A stretch of 64,000 nt of DNA from Ichthyophthirius multifiliis (Eukaryota; Ciliophora; Oligohymenophorea; Hymenostomatida): positions 1 to 64,000 of the forward strand of contig NW_004086123.1 of the NCBI RefSeq assembly GCF_000220395.1. Direction: 5' to 3'. Position numbers and translations under genes: made by a program. Position 1 is the stretch's first letter, and every line of letters starts with the position of its first letter. The notes under the pieces were generated by a model, which was not told the DNA's origin, searched no databases, and was given only the letters and a program-made list of their open reading frames with translations. Below are positions 51,518 through 62,321 of the stretch, piece after piece.

Positions 51518-53235
51518 TTATATTTTTTTTATCTTTTTTTTATATATTTAACCTGCTTTCGATAAAATCTTAATTAATATTTTTACGTCTTTTAAAGGTG
51601 TTTATTTCATATTATCTTCTTGAATTTTTCCTTGAATTGTAATTTCTTACATATTTGGTTAATATACTAAGGAAATAATTCCTAGATCTTCTGTAAATTT
51701 ATTTTAATCATTTAATTTTAATTCTAAGCTTTTTGATTCATATTCACTTTTTGAAAATGTTGCTTTTCCTATGTATTCTAGACCAATTTATCCATGGATA
51801 TTTATCTAAAAAGCTCCTTTACTATCAGTTAATGCTTGTAATTTTTAATTTTAATCTTTATCATTATATTCTAATAATATCTATACACCTTATAAATATA
51901 ATTTAGTTATACTATCAACTAATTTTCCTGATACTTTACCCTAAACGCTTATATAAATTAATTATATATTTCCAAGATCTAATGTAAACTTATTTTAATC
52001 ATTTAGTTTTAAATCTTAAGTTATAGTTTTATATTCATTTTTAGAAAATGTAATATTTCCTATATATTCTAATCCAGTATATCCTTGAATATTAAAAGAA
52101 TAAGCTCCTCCGCTATCTGTTAAAGCTTATAATTTTTATTTTTAAACTTTATCATTGTATTCTAATAATACTTAAACACCTTATAAAGGTAATTTAGTTA
52201 CACTATCGACTAATTTTCCCGAAACTTTACCTTAAATTTTTTAAGGAGTTAATTTTATACTCAAGGGTAAATTATCAAAATAATTAGATTCTTTAATAAT
52301 TATTGATTATTAATAAGGATGAGGCTTAGTTATTATTAATTGACATTAAAGTGTTTATATAGGCGAATTTTAGGAAATCAAAAATGGCGAATTTTCTGAT
52401 AGGAAAGCGAAATCTCCTTTAGAATCTGAAGTTGCAGAGAGTGAAAAATCAATGTTTTTTTTTTTTTTATAGAAAATTTTTTTTAGAAGTGTTGTTTATG
52501 AATTACATTTTTCCAATTTTACTTCGACTGCATTTAAAGGCTAATTATCTTAATCTTTAATTTATCCTTTTATATTAATAGGCACAGAATTCGTTTTTAA
52601 AATTATTTTTTCGTCCAATTAAAATTTCAAGTCGTTCAAAATATAAAATCCAGTTTTATAATTTAAACTATTTTATATTAAATTATAGACTGGATAATTG
52701 CTTCTTTCGGCAATTATATTGCCTTCTATAGGTATGAATTCCTTTAAATCTTATATATTCTCAAAACATCCAGTCGTAATGTCACTTTATAATACTACCT
52801 AGTCTTAGAATATTGGCTTATCGTAACTTATCGTCACTTCTACTTTAGGAAAGGCTTTCCCAAAGCGGTCATATACACATCCTTTTACTGTTGTAGGTTT
52901 TGGATAAGGTTCTGGTTTTAAATAAAATGTTTGTTTTATATTATTCGTACTATCTAGTGTTATTGGAAATACATTTATTATTTAATATGGCGATTGACCC
53001 ACTACTAATGTTATTTTTCCTTCTTTCGATGAGGAAATTGATGAGAGACTAGATGTATGTTATATTAATCCTGTAGATGGAGATGGTGTTAATTAAAATT
53101 TTTAATTATCCAATTCTATTATTACCTATATGATTTTTTTTTTTTTTTTTTGATGGAAGTTTTTTTATTTGGCTTTTTTTTTTTTTACTTAAGCATCCTT
53201 TAATGGGTATTAGTGAACAGTTAAAAAATATGCAT
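47779..53235 (-). CDS. Giant multi-module protein with carboxypeptidase-regulatory-like/CNA-B-type beta domains
   Basis: About 1,770 residues in one strand-consistent reading. The start (53235) MHIFQLFTNTHQRM is in frame through two Lys runs to the first module. It is built from many beta-sandwich modules of about 95 residues of the carboxypeptidase-regulatory-like (CarboxypepD_reg/CNA-B) kind, recognisable by VKGCVYDRFGKAFPKVEVTI, IKGQIKDQDNQPLNAVEVKL and VSGKLVDSITKLPLQGVQVLL, each followed by a D(S/T)-G turn such as LTDSGGAYSFNIQGY. One intron (about 51553-51425; GTTAAATATAT to AATTATATAG) separates ILSKAG from DNKLQTLTV. Stop TGA 47781-47779. No membrane segment was noticed. A signal peptide is not evident from the start chosen, so an upstream exon may exist. 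Such domains usually build adhesive or surface stalks; function is not known here. Confidence 0.72.
51660..52245 (-). repeat. Two recent copies of a 291-bp (97-residue) coding module
   Basis: Within the giant gene, matching landmarks such as GATCTnnTGTAAA at 51685 and 51976 show a 291-base period (97 codons). The two modules share most residues, including GKLVDSITK and LLEYNDK, and are much closer to each other than to the other modules. Confidence 0.8.
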
Positions 53236-53951
53236 GGATTGTGTAAGTTAAGCTTTATTTTAATATCTAAATAGTTTAATGCTTGCCTTTTTAAAAAAAT
53301 TTAATTTAATTTTTTTTTTGTTTTTATACTATAAAATGCAGTTTGAAAATATTCTTATTAGATAGTTTAGTATTATGAATATAAAATTGTTGATAATATT
53401 AATGATGTTATTAAAAGGAGGAAAATTATTATTTAAGATGTTTTCATTATTTTTAATTTTTTTTATGAAATTTTAAATTTATAAATTTTATGTTTATTTA
53501 AATAAATTGTTGATTAAATATTTTTTTTATTTTTTCCTTATTTTATTCACAAATATGTTTTATTTTAATTTTCGTTTCGTTTTTTTTATTTTTATTAGAA
53601 ATAAAATATTAAATACTTAAATGAAATAAATTGTAATAAATAAATTTTTGCTATTTGCAATTTAAAGCCATTTATATAAAAAATATGTTTTATTAATATA
53701 TTAAATTAATAAATATAAAAAATAAATAAAAATTTGATAAAGATAAAAGTATTATTTTTTAAATAAAAAAATTAAATTTAAAAGAAAAATATATCTTTAT
53801 TTATTATTTAAAATATATAAGTATATATTTAAAATTAATCAGCATTAAAATGATTAAAATTAGAGGTTTTTGCAAAAATTAATATTTAAATGTATTTATT
53901 TATAAAATATTAAAAAAAAAATTTAAAAATTTTATAATAAAATAATAATAA
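53236..53951. other. Intergenic region
   Basis: About 700 bases of A/T-rich DNA upstream of the modular giant gene. It might hold a short leader exon, but none is supported. Confidence 0.5.
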
Positions 53952-54945
53952 TCAATTATTAATTAAAACATCTTATTTGCATATTGGGCAGCTTTTTTCA
54001 TTTAAAAGCCAATTATCAATACAATTAATATGATAAATGTGTTTACAAGGCAATTATTTAATATTTTCATTATTATGAAATTCGCTTATACATATACTAC
54101 AACTTTCCTATTAATTTTTTTTTACATATTTCGATACTTTAATTTTATCAATTTAATCTTATTTTAAACCTTTATTAACTTTTCCATTTCTTTCTTCTAA
54201 TTCAAGTAATTGCTATATTTAAAAATATATAATTAAATATATAATATATATATATATTTATATATTTATATATTTATATTATTATTCTAGTTTTTTATAT
54301 TATTTTTTATTTTTATTTTTTTATATTTTTTTTTTTACTTCATATGTCATCTAATCAGGATTTATTATTTATTAATCTTACATAGATTATTAAAGAGCAA
54401 TTTAAAGCATTTATTCTTCCTATTGTCTAGCTCTTATTGCGATGAGTGTTTGAAAAATAAATTCATTTTCTTTATGTTCTTCTTCATTTTAATTCGAATT
54501 ACTTCTTTAAACTTAAGATTATCTTATTTAATTATTTAAAGATTGTATTTCAGTTTTTAAATTGTTTTTCTCATTTTTTAAATTTGCATTTTCAATTTTT
54601 ATTTATTATAATTCTTTTTTTGTATTTGAAAGTTCTTATATTTATTCCTTTATTTATAAATTTTCTTATCTAAGTTTTTTTATTTAATCGTCTTTTTAAA
54701 ATAAAGCTGAAAGTAAATTATCTTTATCCTTTTTATTTAAAAAAAAAAATATTTAAATAAAATATATAATTTTAAATTTAAACAAATCAATACATTTTTT
54801 AAATTTTAATTATTTTCGCACATTGTTTCATATTTTAATAGTAAATCTTTATATATTTGTGTATTTTTTATTTCAATATCTGATGTTTATTATATATTTA
54901 ATATTTAGGTTCAATTATACTTTAAAAATTTTATTCTTAATTATT
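53952..54945 (-). CDS. RING-H2 finger protein with coiled coil (probable E3 ubiquitin ligase)
   Basis: The C-terminal 75 residues form a RING-H2 finger: CSICISEF, then LPCKHIYHINCIDNWL, then CPIC, giving the C-x2-C ... C-x-H-x2-H-x2-C ... C-x2-C zinc ligand order. It ends KQDVLINN with TGA 53954-53952. Upstream exons (54760-54310) encode a long coiled coil (KKLRQENLQIKEQIQEL, NANLKNEKNNLKTEIQSLNN) and a helix with IAIRARQQEEQ. Introns lie at about 54790-54725 (start GTATTGATTTG) and 54290-54215. The first exon contains IYKDLLLKYETMCENN; its upstream end is a probable acceptor (ACATCAG), so the start codon is in an exon not identified. RING-H2 proteins transfer ubiquitin from an E2; the substrate is unknown. 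Confidence 0.85.
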
Positions 54946-55555
54946 TTATAAATATGTATTTTTTATTATTAAATTTCGGGTTTTTTAATTATTATTATTA
55001 TAAAAGGATGATTATTTTTATTATTATTAAGGTTTTATTGTTTAGAATACCTATTTTTATATTTATTTTAATTTTTAAGACATTTATTCATTATTATTTG
55101 TTTATCTTTATTAATCTAATGATGGATTATATAATTACCTTTAATTGTACATTTTAAATAATTGAAATTTAACTTTATATTATTTATAATTTTTTATACA
55201 ATTAAATAAAGTATTGTAAAACCCTAAGTTATTACTTTTATATATTATTTTTGTTTTGTTTTTTTCTATAATTTTTTTTATAAAAACTTAATTAATAAAA
55301 AAAAGAGGTTGTGGGTGGGGGTTGAAAGAAAAATAAATAATATCATTTATATTTTTATATATTAAGTTTTTTAAAAAAAAAATTATAGAAAATAAAACTA
55401 AAAATATGAACGAATAATATAATTTATAATTACAAATATATATATGACTTTTATTTAAAAAATATTAACTTATTTTTTCATATATTTTTACATTAATAAA
55501 TAAATATTAAATTAATTTTAGATAAAAAAATAAATAAAAAAAAAAATTTAAAAAA
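54946..55555. other. Divergent intergenic region with a G-rich element
   Basis: Shared upstream region of the RING gene (-) and the TMEM135-like gene (+). It carries the only G-rich strand-asymmetric element of the window (55305-55324). The rest is A/T-rich. Confidence 0.6.
55305..55324 (+). promoter_or_regulatory. G-rich element, telomere-like / possible G-quadruplex
   Basis: GAGGTTGTGGGTGGGGGTTG stands alone in A/T-rich DNA, about 230 bases upstream of the TMEM135-like start. It has runs of two, three and five G and resembles a degenerate ciliate G4T2 telomere word. Role unknown: promoter element, remnant of an internal telomere, or chance. Confidence 0.4.
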
Positions 55556-56398
55556 ATGAAAAGTCAATTAGAGAATTCAGCAAAGCAAAATAATTTGCCA
55601 AATTCTGAAACACCTTATAGATACGAAAAATATTTGAAAATTTCAGAAATCTTGAAATATTTAAAAATATAAGATTCTAAAAAAATTGATTAATGTAAAC
55701 ATGAAAACTGTTGTTTTTATAATATAATAAACTAAACATTTAAAGCTTTTACTTTAGGATATTCAGCAAATACAATATTATATATGGCTTAATTAATTAT
55801 TAATTATAATAAAACAATTAAGAGTCCTTTTAAAAATATTTTTTTTGCTTTTTTTAATTAAGAATCTTTCCGATTTGCATTATTTCCTGGTGTTTATAAT
55901 TTAGTATTATAATCTAGTTGTTGTTTAATGAGAACGAGTTAATTAAATTAACATTTGTAATGCTTTATTAGTGGATTTTTAGCTGGATTTTTATCATTAG
56001 CTACTCGCTAAAAAGTTAATAGATAAATTTGGGGAATTTTTCTACTTTCTAGAGCTTTAGATTGTATATACAGGAGTTTTTGTAAAAGGTATTTAAATGT
56101 GTATATATATATTATTATAATATATATATTATTTTTTAGGGGTTATATAAAAAGTAATCCTAATCATTATACTTTTCTTTTTATGATTCTTTATTTACTT
56201 TTGGGTTATGCTTATGGGAATGAACCTACTATTTTACCTAAGAGTTTCAATAAATTTTTAAGAGGTTTTAGCCATGAAGATGAAAATGAACTTATACATA
56301 GAAAATTAATGATTATGAAGACTGATAATTAATTAGTTAGTTAAGGTTTTTAAGGGACTAATTTTAATAAATATATGTTTCTTAATAAAAATAAATGA
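55556..56398 (+). CDS. TMEM135-like protein (C-terminal type)
   Basis: Two exons, 263 codons before the stop. The intron at 56089-56139 (51 bases, GTATTTAA...TTTTTAG) splits a codon of KR|GYIK. Residues about 45-62 hold the Cys-rich segment CKHENCCFYN, followed by FKAFTLGYSANTILYMAQL, matching the middle of TMEM135 ('C.HY.DNC....GF.R.F.VGYLI...L'). Then ESFRFALFPGVYNLVL and the signature FISGFLAGFLSLATRQK (TMEM135 'IIAGFLAGISMMFYKS'), RALDCIYRSF, and after the intron HYTFLFMILYLLLGYAYG with KSFNKFLRGF. TMEM135 relatives act in peroxisomes and mitochondria and are related to Tim17-type membrane proteins. The N-terminal half of animal TMEM135 is missing, so this is a short form. Stop TGA after MFLNKNK. 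Confidence 0.74.
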
Positions 56399-56643
56399 GT
56401 TTGCTATATTTTATATATTAATAAATTATATAGACTTTATTTTGTTGTTGTTGTTTTTTTTTTTTTTTCGTTATTTAAATAGTGTTTTATTATATATTTA
56501 TAATTTTAATTAAATTGTAATTATTTATTTTGTTTGAGATATTTTTTTTTTTTAAAAATGAAAAAAAATCTTATATAATTAATAAATACTAATAATTTCA
56601 ATTATATAAAAAATAAAATATTTATATTAAATTTCAAAATTAT
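56399..56643. other. Intergenic spacer
   Basis: Short A/T-rich spacer between two plus-strand genes, with a T-run at 56455-56468. Nothing else seen. Confidence 0.6.
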
Positions 56644-57176
56644 ATGGGAAAAAAAAATAAAAGATAAGAATCCGAATAAAAATCGGAATAACAAGAAGAT
56701 TTTAATGAAGGAGAAAATGATGAAGAAGAGTAAGAAAGTGATTTCGAAGAAAAAAAAATTAAAGTAAATCCAAAAAACCAGCTCCTAGAAAAAAACAGAG
56801 ATAAAAAAAATAAAGTACAAAAAAGAAAACAGATAATAATAATAAAAAAAAGAATCAATCAAAAAACAAAAATTCAATGTCTTCGTAAAAAAAAGGCGCT
56901 AATAATAATAATTCAAAAAAAACTAAAAAAACAAATAATGATAATAATGAAAACGAAAATAATGATGATGAAGATTCTTATGATTATAAATAAGACTTTA
57001 TGCCAGGATAAAAATATTAAACTCCAGATGATGATAATGGAATTAGAGTTTTCTATGAAACTTTATATAAATAAAATGCAAATAGTGAAATGGCTATAAA
57101 ATATTGCCTTGAAAATGGATTATTAGAAGAAGAAGAAGCAATTAAATATTTAAAAAAAATTTCAAAGAAAAAATGA
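56644..57176 (+). CDS. Low-complexity Lys/Asn/Glu protein with a conserved C-terminal domain of unknown function
   Basis: About 177 residues. The first 115 are low-complexity (acidic EGENDEEEQESDFEE, then KSKKPAPRKK and Lys/Asn/Gln runs). The last 60, DFMPGQKYQTPDDDNGIRVF, YETLYKQNANSEMAIKYCLE and NGLLEEEEAIKYLKKI, form a compact helical unit. In my recollection a similar C-terminal sequence occurs in uncharacterised proteins of other eukaryotes (pattern PG...TP...G.R.FYE.L..Q...S.MA..), but I cannot name it. One base is missing in the A9 run 56750-56758; without the repair the acidic part and the conserved part are in different frames. Stop TGA 57174-57176. Basic/acidic tracts suggest a nuclear protein. 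Confidence 0.68.
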
Positions 57177-59574
57177 TAATTATATTCTTTTTTATTTTTA
57201 AAAAAATATATATATATATATATATATTCGTTTTTATATATATATATTTTAGTCTAGTAATTATATTATGTTTATTAAGCATTCATTATTTTTATTTTTT
57301 TATTTTATTTATATATATATATTTATATATAAAAAAAATAAAAAAATATTTCCTATTTATATGAATTTTTTTTAAGTAATTATATTAATTATATTTATAT
57401 ATTTATTTTTAAATAAAAGTTTTATTAAATAAAGTACTATAAGAATTATATAAATAATTGTAAATTTCTTTCAAAATACAAAATATTGTATTTATATAAA
57501 CTAAATATTTTTAGTATATTTTTTATAAAAGTTTAATTTTAATTTTTAATAATAGAATGAAAAAATAAACTATACTAAAAACATATTTAAATCTAAATAA
57601 ATATAAACTATGAAAAAATATAATTAATAATATAAAAATCAAATAAAATTATTAACTAAAAAAAAAGAAATTTAAAAATATTAAAGTTTTGTAAAAAAAG
57701 ATAATATAAGATAGTTTAAAATAAATAGAATAACATTAAATTAAAATATAATTATAAACAATTTTAGTTTTTTAAAGACTTTATTTCAATCCATTAAAAA
57801 TATTAATATTAAAGGATTTTAAAAATTATATTATTAATTTATTATTTATCTGAAGAGAATAATACTTTTAGAATAAAATATTTATTTATAAATAATTAAG
57901 AAGAGAAAAAAAAATTTAAAAAATAATATAATAGTAATTAATGTACTATAGTAATAATATTAAATAAACAAAATAAATAATTTAAATAAAAATTATATAT
58001 ATTATTAAAATTACATATATAATTAAAATTATAAATTTAATGAATATAATAAATCAAATGAAAACTTAATAAAATTATGAATAATTATAAACAAGAAGAA
58101 AAAAAAAAAATATGAATATATCATAATATAAAACTTCTAATATAAATTAAAATAAAATAATAAATATAAGAAAAAATAATCAATTGTAAGTATTTTTTGT
58201 TAAAATAATGTTTTTGATTAAAGATTTATTTAAAATCAGAATAGAATTAAAATTTTACAAAACCAAATTATCATTTAATTAATATATAAGCTCGTAATAA
58301 ATTAAATAATTATGAATACATATATATTTTTTTGATATTATTTTTAATAAAAAGCTTTCTTTATTTTAATCTAAAATATTAACTTTTAAAATAAAAATAA
58401 TTTAATTGCAAATAAAATACTAAAAATTTAAATAAATAAAAATTAGAAAATAAAGTAAAAAAAATAAATATAAATATGTTTTTATACAAACACATATATA
58501 TATTTAAATATTTAGATTTTTTAAAAATAATTTTAATTATAAGAAAACGACCTTTTTTTTGTATTTTTTTTTAATTTCGAACTACTCTTAGGTAAAATAA
58601 GTGACTATTGAAATAATAGATAAAAAATATATGGAGATCGAAAGTACTAAAACAAGATTTTAAATTTAAGTTTTGATAATCAAAAAGATAAAGAAAATTC
58701 CGAATATATTTTAAATATATGAATTAGTTTAAAACAAAAGTATTATTTTTATAATAAAAGATAACTTTTTTCAAGGAAACTGTATAATTAAATTTATCAA
58801 AATGTAAAAAATATATCTTTTGACATAAAGTAAGAAATATTTGTTTAGAAATCCTAAATTATATTTCTTTATTAAGAAAAAATAATATTTTATAAAACAA
58901 TCTAATCTTAATATAAATGCTATTTATTTGATATTTTAATAAACGAGTTTTTTTTGAACAACGGTTTTTTTAGCTCCTGAAATTGCAAAAAATGAAGAGT
59001 ATAAAAGATTCCAAAGTGTTTTTGAGCTGCTTTATTTATTTTGGGGGAGTGTAAAAATACCTTTTAGTGTAAATTATTTCAAATAATTATAAAATAATAT
59101 GTATAACAAGTTATAAATTAATATTGAAAAAAAGTTTTGGTCTGTTTTAACAAAATAAAGAGGGAAATTTTCAAAAATAATATAAAATGAAAAATAAAAA
59201 AAAACTAATGAAGAATATTTTTTTCTACAAAAAAAAAAAAAAAAATTAATAAAATTTTGAATATTTTGAAAATATTATATATAATATATTTTCATATAAA
59301 ATAAAGATCTTTATTTTAATAGTATTTATGTATTTATATGAAAGCTTTAGAATTTAATATATATAATAATTTAAATAAATTCGAAATCTAATATATATTT
59401 TTTTATTTTTACTTATATATACTGAAAAATTAATATTTAAAAACTTATTATTTATATAATGAAAAATTATTAAAATTTTTTAGAAAATAAAAATAAAAAA
59501 TAAATAAATATATATAAATTAAATTTGAAAAAAAATAAAAAATATATTAAATTTATTTTTATTTTTTTTAAAAA
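57177..59574. other. Long region without recognised genes
   Basis: 2.4 kb of A/T-rich DNA. At 58540-59060 composition changes: words such as GAACAACGG, TAGCTCCTGAAATTGC and GGGGGAGTG occur. On the minus strand this part is open for about 170 codons in the ciliate code, but the product (rich in Phe, Tyr, Ile, Lys) matches nothing. It could be an untranslated RNA gene or an exon; neither is established. Confidence 0.4.
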
Positions 59575-59794
59575 AATAGAAATTAGTTTCTTTTATTTCT
59601 GGTTTTATATATTTTAGGTAAATATTTACGAATTTTTTTCTTTAAAGTGTTAAGATTCTTATTGTTTTTTAATTTGTATTTAAGTTTTTTAATTTTTATT
59701 TAAAATTGTTTGATTTTAATTGAGTATTTTTATGTATTTATTTGTTTAATTTTAAAGCATTTGTTTCTTATCTCTCTATTTTATAAATTTTCAT
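59575..59794 (-). CDS. Possible Lys-rich coiled-coil exon
   Basis: From ATG at 59794 the minus strand reads MKIYKIERQETNALKLNKQ and continues with KLKNLNTNQKTIRILTLQRK and YLKYIKPEIKETNF. No TGA closes it nearby, so its 3' end is not defined. The polar helix-like composition is better than chance readings in the neighbourhood, but the call is weak. Confidence 0.3.
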
Positions 59795-59899
59795 TGTTAT
59801 TTTAGTATTTTATTTATTTAATATTTTTTATTTTATTTTGAGATTTATATTCTATTTATTAGATTATGCTTTTTTTTTTAAAAAAAAAATATATTATTA

Positions 59900-60762
59900 T
59901 TCAATCTTTTTCTTTTCTTTTAAATTATTTCTTATTTATTATAATTTTCAATTATAAAATAAGGTTTTTAATTTATATATATTATTATTTTTTAAAAATA
60001 TTATTGCTTAAAAGCTATAATGTTTTTATTTTCAGTTTAATTTTTAATATTATTTCTATTATAATAAAAATAGATTCTAATTTGAATTAAAGTTAAAACT
60101 AAATTTCTTATAAAGATATTTTGGAATTATTATTAAATGATTAAAAATTATTTTTTTGTATAAATTTAAGAAATATTATCCTATATAATATTATTATGAA
60201 ATTGATTTTATAATATTTCTTTCAAATAAATAATATATTATTTTTATTAATTCAGTTTTGTAGAATTAGGTTTAATAGAGCTTTAGCATAAATTCATAAA
60301 AATTTATTAAATTTTTTAATTAATAAAATAATTTATATATGATTTTAATATTTTAATATTATATCTAAATTTATATAAAAAGACAAAACAAAAAAATAAA
60401 TAATTAAATTTTATAATGTATATTAATTTTTTTTAAAAAATATCTAAAAAATAGTAAATAAAAGATAAAAATAATAAAATATGTATTTGTATATTTGTAT
60501 ATTTAAAGAATATATTAATTTATATATTTAATAATTTAAATAATTTTATTTTATAATTATATGATTAAATTGTAAAACAAAATTATATTATATTATATTA
60601 TATTATATTATATATTTATATATTATATATATTATTTATTTATATTTATTTTAAATGTATATTATTTTTTAAAAATATATTTTTCTTTTACTTATATATA
60701 AATCTAAATAATATCTAATTAATGATAATTAAATTTATATTTAAATATTTTTTTAATTTATT
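59900..60762. other. Intergenic region with ATTAT repeat
   Basis: A/T-rich; a TATTA pentamer run lies at about 60586-60612. No gene recognised. Confidence 0.5.
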
Positions 60763-61116
60763 TCATTAATTTTTGATATAGTTATTATTCATCTTTATTT
60801 TTAATGAATAATTTATATATTCATATCTTTTTAATTAAAATATAATATCCTTTTTATTTATTAACTTTATTTATTTGCTTTTATAATTCAATATTATATT
60901 TAAATATAGTTATTATTATATAAAATGTTATTTTAATTATTTTTTATTATACTTTTTTTTTACCATCTTTTTATTTTAGATTTCTTTATCATAAAGTCTG
61001 AAAATGGAATATTTACTTTATTTTATATTTATTTTTTATTTTTTATTTTATAATAATTATTTATAAATAATTATATTAAAGCGGGATTTTTTGGCAATAT
61101 TTCTATTTACGCGCAT
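60763..61116 (-). CDS. Small basic protein, unknown
   Basis: 117-residue frame with ATG at 61116 and TGA at 60765-60763, starting MRVNRNIAKKSRFNI. Strongly basic, rich in Lys, Gln, Ile and Tyr. The G/C-richer first codons (CGC, GCC, TCC, CGC) mark a clear step from the spacer and support a real start. No family recognised; ribosomal or mitochondrial protein cannot be excluded. It is divergent from the MT-A70 gene with a 223-base gap. Confidence 0.42.
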
Positions 61117-61339
61117 TTTTCAAAATAATTAAATATATAACAAATAGAAAAATACATTACAACCAAAATAAATAAAATATATATATATATTAAACAATCA
61201 AAAACTTAAAAAAATAAATTCAAAAATAACTTTAAATTCTAAATAACCTAATAAACTCATCAAAAATTAAATATTTATTAAATGGTAAAAAACAAATAAT
61301 AAATATAAATAAAAAATCTTATTAAAAAAGAAACATTAA

Positions 61340-62321
61340 ATGGAAGAACCTTTATTAGCAAAAAAATAAAACCAAACACTGACTCATAGTAAAGATAACA
61401 ATTAATATATTTAAATTATATTCTAAAAATTAAAAAAAGAGAAAGTTAATTAAGTTTATTATTAAACTGGAAAACAGAAATGCAAATAAATGAAAAACCT
61501 TAATCTTACTAATATAAAGAAATAATAACCAACAATATAATAGAATAGAATTTAGATGAATATGGTAATAACCTTCAAGGGATTTTAATAAACATAAAAT
61601 GGCAAAAAAACAATAAATAAAATGGAAAAACGATAGAAGAGTTTGAGAAAATAAAACTTTCTGAAAAATTAATGAATAATGGTATCGTATTTATATGGAG
61701 TGAAAAAAATTTATTAAGTTAATTATTAGCTATAATGGAATAAAAGGGTTTTTAATATATAGAAAATTTTATGGTTGCATAATTAAATTCTTAAAAATCA
61801 TTAGAAATACAAAGAAAGAAAATTAATTAAAATAAAGAAAAAAAAATTACTGATTTTTTTAAAAGATTGTAGCCTAATAAAAGTATATGGGATAGTTTGA
61901 CTCCTTAATAAATAGTTATTTAAGAAAAATATCCTGAAATTAATAATGTAGTAGAAATTTTCCTTAATGAAGATGATAATTATTTTAAAAGAGCAAAGAA
62001 AGTTATACTTATGTTCAGGAAATTTAATAAAGATGCTTAATTAGAACTTAGACATTAGAGAACTTCTGATGTTTTTTTTGATATTTTTAATGAATAAAAA
62101 CCTGATGGTACTTTTTTCTTTATATAAAATTTATTCATTTTTTAATAGATTTAAGTTAAAAAGGTATGCAATTTATATATAAAATGATTGAAACTTTATT
62201 ACCGAAAGCTAATTATTCGGAAGATAATAAATAATCATTAAAATTAATGGAATTATGGGCAAATCCTGAAATTTTACCTTAAAAAGGATGGATTAGAATT
62301 ATTGAAAATGAATAAAATTGA
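61340..62321 (+). CDS. MTA9: MT-A70 family protein lacking DPPW, MTA9-like subunit of the ciliate DNA 6mA methyltransferase
   Basis: About 313 residues: MEEPLLAKKQNQTLTHSKD ... ending GWIRIIENEQN, TGA 62319-62321. The MT-A70 fold is visible: GILINIKW (residues 81-88, codons up to 61602) at the position of 'DVIxxDPPW', then LSEKLMNNGIVFIWSEKNLL ('..GFLFLW'), GFQYIENFMVAQLN, a linker with TDFFKRLQPNKSIWDSL, ELRHQRTSDVFFDIF, and the C-terminal core MIETLLPKANYSEDNKQSLK and LMELWANPEILPQKGWIRII. The catalytic DPPW is NIKW, so methyl transfer by this chain is not expected. In Tetrahymena a catalytically inactive MT-A70 protein (MTA9) partners MTA1 in DNA adenine methylation, much as METTL14 partners METTL3. 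A 41-base intron lies at 62108-62148. One base is missing in the A7 run 61432-61438. Alternative: another inactive MT-A70 paralogue. Confidence 0.74.
62108..62148 (+). other. 41-base intron in the MTA9-like gene
   Basis: GTACTTTTTTC to TTTTAATAG. Removal joins KPD and DLSQKGMQFIYKMIE in frame; retention puts a TGA into the frame. Among the shortest introns seen in this window. Confidence 0.75.

Noticed and set aside
59866-60090. Plus-strand 74-residue frame of Phe, Ile, Tyr and Leu
   Set aside because: Composition is that of random T-rich DNA, it ends at a TAA that is not a stop here, and no domain is seen.
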